64,000 bases of DNA, taken from NCBI RefSeq assembly GCF_047495875.1, contig NC_092461.1, positions 66,824,299 to 66,888,298 of the forward strand, given 5' to 3'. A program made the translations under genes and the position numbers. The stretch is from Pithys albifrons albifrons (Eukaryota; Chordata; Aves; Passeriformes; Thamnophilidae). Within the stretch, counting starts at the first letter, position 1. Every line of letters starts with the position of its first letter. Positions 25,184-35,690 of the stretch are shown here, one piece after another. The notes under the pieces are model-generated. The model was not told the origin of the DNA. It did not search any database and worked only from the letters and a program-made list of their open reading frames with translations.

Positions 25184-25423
25184 TCACTTTTTGAACAAAG
25201 TACTTGCTTCATCATCAACCAACGTATGATGAACTTTTTTGTATATAACCTCGGAGGCTACATTACTTATTAGAAATACTGCAAAAGTGATGTCTTTAAA
25301 CGATAACACTTTACAATTCAATGGTACTTGAATGCCCTGACCACGCTTATCTCTATCCTCATACTGTTCATCTGCAACAGGAGTTACTGTGACAGTATCA
25401 AGGTAGTACATGATTGTGAGCAA
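25184..25423 (-). pseudogene. Possible unidentified coding remnant
   Basis: A 79-codon minus-strand frame whose translation has a protein-like composition (for example PVADEQYEDRDKRGQG followed by an alternating hydrophobic segment), unlike the low-complexity frames around it. It ends in a stop at 25184. Other frames further upstream on the minus strand also look protein-like in short bursts with stops between them, as in a decayed processed gene copy. I do not recognise a family. Chance is a realistic alternative, since frames of this length occur often in this window. Confidence 0.2.
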
Positions 25424-28400
25424 TGCTTATTGTGAGGCCACACAAAAAGTACTCTGGTCTGTGAACTTCTTCAGTCATTGTGCCATTAATGCTGGAATCC
25501 CAAATAGTGTCTCAAGCACTTGGGCAATATGGCCTTAATGCATATCCATGGCATTGAGGAGTACATTAAATAAAATTTCAAACTATTGCTTCAGTAGCTT
25601 CTTGTGAGCAGTAGATCATCTGATCCTGTTCCAGACTGTAAGCTTAGATCAGTGATGTTCTTTTTGCAACAGTAGGAATAAATTTCCACAGTAGAACATA
25701 TAATGCTAGTTTTTATAGAACAAGAAAAAAAGCATGAACTAGCTCACAAGTTGGCTTTCCGTTAGTTCTACATATTAACTGTCACAAAAACAAGGTTTGT
25801 GGCCTCAGGCACTGAATTCAATCACTTCATCTTTCCAAGCAGCAACCCAATTTTTGCTGCCCTCCAGGCACACACTCATAGGGCAATCATGCTGAATTCT
25901 CAATTCAAGTGTGAATGGTTAGCTAAACTTTTCTCTCAACAAAACATGTTACAGAAAATTTGGGGAAAATCAGGTAGTTACAGAAAAGCACAAAAGCTAG
26001 ATTTTGGTAATGTGATAGCTCTAGGGTTTGAAATAAGAAAATCAAACAGCTGATCAAGCCTAATCCATGATACAGAAGGCACGCTGATGCTGTCCTCTAA
26101 CAGATGTTACATACCATGCATAAAGTGAGGCAATAGTTCCAGCTCTATAAGTAAAAGTCAGGGATTCAATGATGAAGTTGAAAATGCAATTAGACTTTTT
26201 GTTGTAAGTTTTAGAAGACAGATGACACATGCTCTAGAACTGATTATCTGGAGAAGATACCTCCAATTCAGGCAGAAATATTAGTGAAACACTGCCACTG
26301 ATGATACTGTCCTGGGTTGACAAAGATTTTAATATCTTTTTTCAGAGAGTTGGATATGGTTTTTGTATGAATAAAGGCCATCAAAAGAGAGTTATCACTT
26401 ACTGTTTATGCCAAATGGAAACGATTCATTCATGTTGTGTGTCAAACAGAGAGGAAGGAACAGCATGTTTTGAGACCCTAAAAAACTCCAGGAAGGATCA
26501 AAAAAAAATCCTCAGCATCCTTGCCATATTCACTTGAGTAGTAACATAATTCTTTTGATTTTCTAGTATTTCTTTTAACCATAGTTAATTTTAAGGTAAG
26601 AACAGTGTAAAACAATTTCTTGGTGTAATAATGTGAGATCAAAATATAACTTTAATGACATATTCTGTATGTGTTATTATATACACGGCATACATTCTGT
26701 ATGTTTTATTACTAGCTTTTTTTTTTGTTGTTTTACAGAGTTATTGTTTCCATTTTATTGATTGAGAAATCAAGGCCCAGAAAGACTATGTGATATTTTT
26801 CAGACATACAGAGCTTCCCCATCTGAGTGAATTGTTTTCAGTTTTGCTCCCATAGGTCAAGTGTTCAGCTCATTAAAATGTTCCACCATCACAATTCAGT
26901 GACCTTGTAGGCAGTCTTTGCAGAGGCTAATGACTTATTTAACACTAGCATTGATCTGCCAGGTATGATCTCTTTGAGTTAGAAGATCTATAAATACAGT
27001 TTAATCATTCAAGGGGCTTAATTAGCTACTGCGTTACTGGAGTTTTATATTGATGCAATATTATTTGGTTTATATGAGATTACTAAGAATCACACAGTGA
27101 TTGAGTATTAACTAGCCAGTCTTTCAAGAACTCCAAAATCATCAGACCCTGCATTCAAATGTGCTGATATCTAGTGCGCATGCACTTCATAAATGTCAGC
27201 TTGGGCTCATGGCTAGTCAGGATTTCTGTACCTTGGCACACTGTTTAGAAGGCTGCATACACAACAGGTCTACATCAGCATATATGTGCATAAATACCAA
27301 AGTGCAAAACTAAATCCACTTAAAGAAATTGGTATTGGCACACACACATACTCGCATATCTGGAAAACTGATCTACTAAGATAATTATCTTCTTAAAATC
27401 TTTAGTCACGTGTAAGTATGTTAGGGAGATCACTGTATTTTTCCTGCTGTCTCCCATGTGAATAGTCAGAAAAACAGTTTCCCATTTACCTTTGGGAAAA
27501 CTAAAAATATGTGACTCTGTTCATAATCCTTATACTTCAATTAACTTTCATGGTAATATTTGCTACTTAAATATTACACAAGCTGTTCCTAGTTTCATGA
27601 TTGTTTGCTCCTGTTCACAAAATATCAAGGTTAGTGCAAGGTCAAGCTGCACTTTGCTAAAGAGGCCAGTTATAAATTTCACTAATGTATTTCATCATGT
27701 GATGTTTTTCTGGCCCTATTGGTGATTGCTGGGAGTAGACAAACATTATCTGAGCATACATGATACATTGATTACTCCTAAATTCACTTTCTTCATAGAT
27801 ACCATATAGATATGGCAACTTCTGTGTATCTCTTTTCTATTGCTATATTTGATACAAGAACAGTTCCTGCTTAAATGTAATGAAACTGCTTTAGCCTGAT
27901 GGCAATAAATAGAATATGTTTCCTTGTGAAAATTTAGTTGCTTGTAGTTGGTGTCTAGAGGTTCTGTGGTGAACAGTTTTTGTTATCTGTCTGTTAACAG
28001 ATGGGGGTTTTATTATTAGCTATTTCCTGATAGTCTGGTTCTTGATTAAAAAGGACCTACACCTTTAGGCTCTATCTGCCTGATGAGTAGAGGGCAGCTG
28101 AGTGGGAGACATTTGTTTACTTAGTAAGAGGGAAACTACAAACTGAGGCCTTGGAAGTTCATGGGGAGGGCATCAGAAATGGCCCCAGAAAGTGTGGGAG
28201 CAGCAATGATTGTTATGGGCTCATTCTCCAGCCTTCAATGGAGAAATCAGCCATTGAAAACCAGAAACCAGGACCTAGATGGGAGCTCTGGAGGGGGGTT
28301 GCTGCTGCACAGGTCTTAGGCAGTATCTGTGTGAAGAATCTTTAGACCTTTGTTAGGAAAATGGTAAAAACTGAATGCCTGACTGTTCCTTTCCATTTCA

Positions 28401-30320
28401 CAGAGTGAAGGATATCCAAGAATAAAAAACAACCAGCCCCTAAAATGATCAAAGGATGAGCAGGCAAAGATTAATTTGTTAACTCTATCTTCATATCCAG
28501 AGGTACTTTTTTTTGTTGGAAATGCCACATCACCATGGATGTGCCAAGTCAAAAGAAGTACAGCATTGCAAAGTACAATATCCTGAAATAAATGGCTGCT
28601 CATCCCATCACCTGGACATGATGAGGACAGAACAGAGAGTGGTAGCTGAGAAATGTCTATGAAGCAAACTCTCTGTGAGTAATGGAGCATAGAGTTTTGT
28701 GCTAGATTCTTTATTTGCTCTGGATTCCAATGAGCTCAGTCCCAAAGAAAAGTAGGAAACGTTAGTGTGTTAAATGGCCCTTTGGCTTGCCTGTTTTCCA
28801 TCTCTGATTGTTGTTCATTGGTTCAGGGCCAAATTAATGATTTTATGCAAATAGTTACTTTGTATGCATTGTAAAATAATTAATTTTAAAGACATTTTTG
28901 GATACTAATGATCATGCATTTTCCCACTAGCAATGTTGATTCAACTGGCCAAAGTGATTATGAAGAGCTAAAAATTTTGATTGAGCTAATAATACACAAG
29001 TTGAAGTATTTCTAAATAGTATTTGCTAAATAATCAATGTCACATTATCACCTGTCTGGTCAATTATCCATGAATTATGAAGAATTAAAATAAGCTTTGA
29101 TAGAGCAGGTTGTAAGCACCAACATAAGCAGCAGTGTGGCAATAGGATTAATGATATACACAGCACAAGAAATCAGTCAAATGTGAATAGAAATGTCTGA
29201 AGTTTTTCATTATATTATTGAAATATTTACCTGAACTGCTGCCATGATTTTCACCAAAGGGTTTGCAGGATCTTTGTCTTTATAATTTGTATTGTGTATT
29301 CCCAGCACTAGGAATCAAATGTTGACCAAACTTGTTTAGGAGGAAGAAAGGAGCATGTAAAGTTTAAAATAGTGGCAGTGGCTTCCAGGAAGAAATTTGT
29401 AAGAAGCAGCCAGGTATGAGACCAGATCAGAGAATTCCCCCATAAGAGATGCAGGAATAGTAGCATATTTCTACATACTCACTGCCACAGCTCTATGCAG
29501 CAGGTGTCTATTTATGTAACAAAAGTTCTAACTCAAATGTTCACTGAAAGAGCTCTTTGAATTTTTTTCCCTAGTCAGATGCCCTGTATGCTCATGATCA
29601 AATGACCTACAAATGGCCTTGCACCTGTGAGAGCCTGTGAACCAGCAGAGTCAGGTTGTAAAAAGGTCCCCTTAGAACATTTCACTGACAAGTGCTTGCA
29701 TTGCCTCAAGCAAAAAATCACTTGCCTAACTACTGGCTTTCTGTCATCATTGCTAAGCAAATCCTGAGAAAACATTTTAGGTTTGTGTTTAAGGTACAAA
29801 AGATGCTAGCCTTGACATGAACAGTTGAGCTGCATGTCCTAAACCTCAGCAATCTCCATCTACCAGAAAAAATATTTCAAGTTTGTAAAATCCACTAGAT
29901 TAAAATTAGGTATCGTAATCTAAGTGATTTAATCTGGAAATCACTATACATAAGACCAAAAGTAACTGAAGTATTGCTTATAGGCAGGTTGTAACCCATG
30001 ATAGTTCCTCTCACATTAATAGCACCTTCATCTACGAAAGAATATTCATCATCATTAATGGTTGGATTCCAGGCTTCTGCCATCATCACATTTGTGATTA
30101 TTGAGGACTCATAAAGATAAGATACATGCGCTGTGAATAATGACCCTAACTAGTCTTCAGTCAAACTTACAAAGATCAGAACTTCCAGATTTGAGTGGTC
30201 TGCACAAGTCTCAGTTATCTGAGATTTTAATGTACTATTTAAATTTTTAATATCTTTAACTGAATTGACAATAGAAACCACTACACAGTAAAATATATAT
30301 AAAAGTATGTATGTTATGAA

Positions 30321-30355
30321 GTGTGTGTGTGTGTATATATATGTATATAAATATA
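30321..30355. repeat. Short (TG)n/(TA)n microsatellite
   Basis: A GTGTGTGTGTGTGTATATATAT tract continuing into AT-rich sequence. Confidence 0.85.
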
Positions 30356-33084
30356 AATGAATTGATTAGACTTCAAGTGTGGTTCTCCATTTTGCAGTCC
30401 AAGGACTTTTGTGGCTGGACAGCTAGAAGCAGAAAAGACTAGTTGTATATCTCTATGCCTTATGATAACTTTAGCTAAATAAATAGCTATTTGCACTGAG
30501 ATTTTGTTTAAGCAATTCTATGGAGGACTGAGTTGTGAAATTTAGATTAGGCTTCAAAGCAAACTTTAACTCATCTTCAGGCAGAGTAATTTCCTCTAGT
30601 GCTCTAGGCTACATCTATATGCAGTTATAAGTATCCAATAACTATTGCATTTCTTATCCATGTAAACATAGCCTTTTTTATAGAAAACAAGAAAAGCTGG
30701 TGGGCATCGACTGTTCATATATTCTTTTCTATTACCTGAGAACTGCTGGTCTTTAGTGGCTTTTAGAACTAGGTTGCTTCATTTGTTCAAGTCTAAAACA
30801 ACCAATAATTTATTTTCTTCAGTATATGCATTTTAAAAAATTAATGAGTATTTAATAATTTAATTATATATTATTCACATAAAAATGTATTATGTTTTAC
30901 ATATAACTACACTAACAACTTTTTTCAAAGTAAAGTAGTTACAGTTTGTATTTATCTGAATACAAAGCTTTCTCTTAGCTCCCTTGTGTCTATTATAACA
31001 GCATTTGGTACAAGATGACCTGGGATATTTCACATAGAATAGATGATGCTGTCTGACTAAGGAGCTATTCAACTCTCTTTGCCTTTTTTCAATGTGGGAC
31101 TCTGTTGCCATCTCCAACACTGTCCCAGGCTCTCAGTTTCCAGAGAAAGCCTTGACAGCAGTGACACATTCCTTGAAGCAGTCACAGCTTCAGGAATGGA
31201 AGTGTTTTGGCTGTAGTTTAAGAAAAATGCATAAGGGACTGATAACTGTCATGCAGAATTAACAATTAACCAAAATGCTTAGAAGTTGGCAAATAAATAC
31301 CAACAATGTCTTATCTCTGTAGACAAGACTTTAACAACAGACAGGACTAAGAGTCCTTACCACAGTCTATTCTCTAAATGCATTTTAGCTCAGAAGTATT
31401 AGGGCCTGCAGTGAGGATGTGGTTTTCTGACTGGAGCAGGAAGCCAGGTCATGGCTGAATTAAGGGAAGCTCCTGAATGAGGCAGTAGGCCAAGTTTAAG
31501 GACAGGGGTCTTTACCTTGCTTATTATAAGAGTCTTTTCTGGCAAAGAAAAAGACTGCACTGCAGGTTTTGCCACAGAACATGCATTGGTTGATGTTTAA
31601 TTTGGATCCAGAGCATTAAGCAACTTTGAAAGCCAGTTGGAAACTGCAGCTGCTTGTGCACTATAGGAAGAATATCACCTACCAAGGGAATGTGCTCTGT
31701 TTGCCTTCAAGAGTATAACTACTCAAGTGGAATGAAAAGTGTGCAGGTCAAAATGTTCATCAAATGAGTCAAGATGGAAGTTAGGCCACTGCTGCTGAGT
31801 ATTACTAGCAAATTAGTCAGTAGACCACTTCATTTTTAAATGATAAGTGAGGGTCGTGAGACATGGGAACAGCAATTTGAAAATGCTGCTCAGGAAGAGC
31901 ATGCCTGATACCTTAGCCCCAGATTCAACTTGCACATGGAGAGGCACTGTTTGTACTTGATGCATTCAGGTTGGCCAAGCCATGTTTAAGTACTCCACAG
32001 ATGGAAGCAGGCTCAAGTCAGATGAAATGTCCAAAAGATAAGAACCTAGTCCAGAGGTCAAGATAGGCCAAATTAGGCAACTAAAAAGTAAAATTATTGA
32101 AAAAATACAACTAAGGAGAAAAGAAATAGAGGAAAACTGAAGGAAGAAAGAAGTACTTAGAGTCCTAATTTAAAGAACATTAAAAAAGTTAGGAGCCAAA
32201 TATTTTGGTCTACATTTCTAAGCACTTTAACTTTCCTGGGTGGCAGAGCAAATCATGCATTTTCACTGTTATATATGCACAGAATACCTCCCGATTCCTG
32301 CCTTTACATTCTGGCTCCCCACTAAGAAGAACTACTAAAAGTGATTTATTTCCTCTGTGCGTCCTACCTTTTTCTCTTTTCTTTCTGACAATTTTGTGGA
32401 CTTTAGAGGACAGGGTCATATTTATCTATATTTGTCATTTGTCTCAAAGCTTCAATATTACAGATGCTAAGTTCACCTAATAGCATTAGATTTAGCAAGA
32501 GAACCCAAATGATCCCATATGCCTTTGTACTCTACTATCATAATCACTGAGAGTTTTTCGTGTTCTCTATGGCTGTCTGTTTCAGCAAAGGAAATATCCA
32601 GGCCCTATATGTGTTCTTTTACTTAGGCCTTTATAACAGTCTTGATTAAAAAGGTTTTATTAGGATAATGTAAACTGTCCTGAGCTCATTTGTAAGTGTA
32701 AGAGCTTTTGATAATCTTGAATTTGCTCAGTGATTGTTGAGATAATGCACATATATGTACCAATATAGGAGAAAATATTGGTATCTATCTAAATTATTTT
32801 TTAAAATCCCACACAGTCTAACTACATGCAAGGACATAAGAGAACACCCTATGAAATTGGCTTTCTTTGTCTTCAGGTGAAGAATTTCTTCACTCAGCTC
32901 AAACATATACAAATTGCTCTGGAGAAGTAAAATTCTCACATAGGCCTTGAATAGATATTCTTGAAAACCACAAAATATTTCCATAAACAATTGAAAAGTG
33001 GGATGACAGTCTGAGAAAGCCTGAAATAAGATGTTAATCCTGTGATTCCTCTGTCAGCTATAGTGTTAATCCAAAGTTTATTTC

Positions 33085-33783
33085 TGTCCTAGTTCAGCAG
33101 GTGGGACCAGTTTATTACTGTGTGGATGTGACCAAAGCTATGTATTCTACACCCTCTATTCATTTCCCAAGAACTGTAAACAATGGACCATTTGCAACAG
33201 CTGCTCAGGACACACCCGACTACTCAGGATGTAAGATGGGTGTTAAAGACACCTGTGAGATAGGAGCTGCGATAACTCCCCTCCAGGAAGTCGTTAACAC
33301 CTCCAACACCCAGCCTGAGGGGGTGTGTCTGCTAATGGGCCAGCAATAATTCCAAAATACCCCATGACTCACAGTTAGGTCACCCATTGTGTAAGTCCCC
33401 GCCCTGAGGGAGGTACTGGGCAGACCCACCTGGACCTGAGGGGATATAATCTTGGGGGGTTTGAAGACCTCTGGACCCATGTCAGATCTAGAGGAGGACC
33501 AGAACCTTGACAGGACAGCGACCACCATCTGTACCAACAGGTTTTCCCTTCCTTTTATTTTGGACTAAAGGGAACCACATGGGACTCAGCACAGGGGCTA
33601 ACAAACACCATTCTGTTTGTGCCCCAGGGTGCTGGGTTATACTACTGGGTTTTGTGGGTTAAAATCAATTTCTCTTTGTGCCATTGCATTTATTGTAATA
33701 TTGTTATTAAATTGTAACTCTGACTTATAATCTCTCTTGTGATGGGTTTGTTTCTCCTGCCAGTTTACCTTTAAACCAGGGCA
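33085..33783 (+). mobile_element. 5' LTR of a truncated endogenous retrovirus
   Basis: A 699-bp LTR that starts TGTCCTAGTTCAGCAG and ends CAGGGCA, so it has TG...CA ends. It has a TATA-like box (33445-33450) and an ATTAAA-type polyadenylation signal near 33703. Two relatives lie at 50038-50664 (minus) and 53975-54945 (plus). It is followed at once by a primer-binding site and internal sequence, so it is a 5' LTR, not a solo LTR. No matching 3' LTR exists downstream. Confidence 0.88.
33445..33450 (+). promoter_or_regulatory. TATA-like box of the 33 kb LTR
   Basis: TATAAT within GAGGGGATATAATCTTGG. The same block is kept in the LTR at 54 kb (54299-54304). Confidence 0.5.
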
Positions 33784-33788
33784 TCTTT

Positions 33789-33806
33789 TAGCACCCAATG
33801 TGGGGC
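33789..33806 (+). other. Retroviral primer-binding site, lysine-tRNA type
   Basis: TAGCACCCAATGTGGGGC lies 5 bases after the LTR end, the expected place for a tRNA primer-binding site. I count 15 of 18 positions matching the site used by retroviruses primed with lysine tRNA. It differs from the leucine-type site expected for many class III ERVs. Confidence 0.6.
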
Positions 33807-33929
33807 AGGAGAGAGAAGTCATAATTGCAATTTCATTTTTGTGTATTTGGATACAGAAACTCCCTGATCACTATGTTGCTTGATGTATTCATGTGGATGT
33901 TGTATCTGGGCCTGTTCATATTTTGAAAT

Positions 33930-34217
33930 ATGGGGAACTATTTGCCAATTTTGATGCTCTCTTTAATACCAGGGAGAAGGATCAAAATTGCTTTATTAAT
34001 ATACTTTGCTTATATTGTCATAACATCAGAAGCAGTGAGTTTCATTGCGAGTGAATATTCAGTCTTGACTGCCTGTCTTGGTTTGGGTTGCTACCTCTTG
34101 GTTTGGGTTGGGGCCTCATTAAAAATAGCACCCAGCCTGTGGGAGGAACAGGAGGGAATGGTTATTTTGACCCTTTTACCTGTTCCTCCCCTTCAGACCT
34201 GCTACAACAGTCTTTGA
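33930..34217 (+). CDS. Hydrophobic frame in the ERV leader, unrecognised
   Basis: A 95-codon ATG frame starting MGNYLPILM, with two hydrophobic stretches (about residues 20-45 and 50-65) that could be membrane-spanning. I recognise no family. Its first residues resemble those of the downstream frame (MGQYLES), which may be chance or an internal duplication. It lies where a retroviral leader or early gag would be, but the composition is unlike gag matrix. It may not be a gene. Confidence 0.2.
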   Translation: MGNYLPILMLSLIPGRRIKIALLIYFAYIVITSEAVSFIASEYSVLTACLGLGCYLLVWVGASLKIAPSLWEEQEGMVILTLLPVPPLQTCYNSL

Positions 34218-34395
34218 AAATATTGAATTTCCTTTTGATGTTAAGGACAGCATAACCTTAGTGCTGTTAGCGTTGCTTTGTCTCCTCTGTACTGTATACA
34301 CTATGCTTAGGGGCAGAACAGGGTCTTCTAGGGAGGTTGTTTGGAGGCCTGTCGTGGGAGTGGATAATGCTGAGTGGCACGGAAAGTAGGAGGAC

Positions 34396-34665
34396 ATGGG
34401 CCAGTATTTGGAGAGTTTCTCTCCTCGAATGATCTGGAAATTCACTCTGGAACAACTGCAGGACCCTGTTAGAATAAGCTATGTGGAAGAGAAATGCTCT
34501 GGTAGCCCCAGAGATGGGCAGCTCACAGCAATCTGCTGGACCCTGGCCACTGCCTACCAGACACTGCTTGGTGTGGTACAGCACCTTCAGGAGGAGGAGA
34601 AAAGGAGCTACTCCTTATCTAGGAATAGTAGGCACTGGTTACGTTCTTGCTTTAACTCAATGTAG
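34396..34665 (+). pseudogene. gag: Probable gag N-terminus of the truncated ERV
   Basis: An 89-codon frame starts MGQYLES, a fit to the N-myristoylation pattern MGxxxS found at the start of many retroviral matrix proteins, which bind the inner face of the plasma membrane during assembly. The next about 60 residues look like a soluble helical domain. The first ATG lies about 590 bases after the primer-binding site, a normal distance. The frame stops at 34663-34665 and no capsid or nucleocapsid follows, so only the beginning survives. Assignment rests on position and the myristoylation pattern, not on a recognised domain. Confidence 0.4.
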
Positions 34666-35567
34666 TTTTCAAAAAAATTCTTATATACGATATTATTTGT
34701 ATTAAGCACTATTCTGTTTTTCAGCCTTATGATAAGAATCATTCAAAAAATAATTAAGTCTGTTTTAACTCTTGTCCTTCCATTCCATCTTCAAAAGTTT
34801 GGAGAATGCTCCTCAGCAGCACCCCTTTTCCAGATACAAATGATTCATCTTCACCCTCAAAGTCAACAACCTGTCTGGTCTGCTTTCAAGTGAATATGGT
34901 ATAACATATTTCTGGTGAATTCTGTCTTGGCACACTTTCTGTTCAAGAGCTGACACTGATGACTCAACTTCACAGTCACTTTTTGGCTTCACAGACAACA
35001 ACTTTAACCCTCCTCAAGGAAGCTGCATGAACACTGGGATATCTGTTTTTGTACTGTTCTCCAGCACTACATGTGGTATGTCTCTGTTTCAATGACTCTC
35101 AAGGATCAGGTGAAATCATTTTTCTGAAGATATATTTTTCTCCAGGTTTTCTCATCAGCCTAAGGACTGGTGTGAAGTTCCTAAATGAAAGTGCCATAGC
35201 CAAAAGAGGGTCAAGTACCCCAAGGAAGAGAACTAGTTTCTTGAGACACATTACATATGGGACAACATGGGTCTGTGACCATCCTATTCCTTCATTTCAT
35301 TGCTGTCTGAACTCGATGATTCAATAACTGAAATCTGTTCTTTTTTACATGCCATATTTAAACATGTAACAACCATATATTAGCTGCAGGACCCAGAACT
35401 TTTCCCCATCTTTTGGGATAAATACATCCCTATGCATTTGAGCTTCAACTCCACTTCTGCTCAATTTTGTGATGGAGACATACATTTCCCTGAGCATTGA
35501 TTGCCTTGGAAGGGTGTTAAGGCAGCAGAAGTGTCTTGATATAATACAGTGAACTTCTCAGTCTAAA
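34666..35567. other. AT-rich spacer
   Basis: No gene or repeat recognised. Confidence 0.55.
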
Positions 35568-35690
35568 TGATCATAGAATCATAAAATCAAAATATCCTGA
35601 GCTGCAAAGGGCCCATGAGGATAATAGAATCCAGCTCCTGAACATTGAAGATGGGTATACCCAGCCACCCACCTTCTGCACAGCTGAAAC
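35568..35690 (-). mobile_element. CR1 LINE 3' fragment
   Basis: Starts with ATCATAGAATCATAAAATCA, the reverse complement of the CR1 terminal octamer repeat, and continues with a GGGCCCATGAGGATAATAGAATCCAGCTC-type block seen in one CR1 subgroup. About 120 bases, non-coding. Confidence 0.75.

Larger units (their letters stand above)
24506..33084. other. Unique AT-rich spacer
   Basis: About 8.6 kb without a recognised gene or transposon. Repeat-free, AT-rich stretches near 26880-27110 and 28790-29110 look like candidate conserved non-coding DNA. A minus-strand protein-like segment near 25.2-25.4 kb is listed separately. Confidence 0.5.
33784..34665 (+). mobile_element. ERV leader and 5' internal remnant
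   Basis: Sequence between the primer-binding site and the point where retroviral character ends. It holds a leader, a hydrophobic 95-codon frame and a probable gag start. The sequence after about 34665 looks like ordinary AT-rich spacer, so the provirus is truncated here and has lost pol, env and its 3' LTR. A 22-base near-duplication (CTTGGTTTGGGTTG twice) lies at about 34076-34110. Confidence 0.6.

Noticed and set aside
28316..28690. A 124-codon minus-strand frame
   Set aside because: No recognisable motif and no supporting splice or neighbour evidence. Treated as chance.
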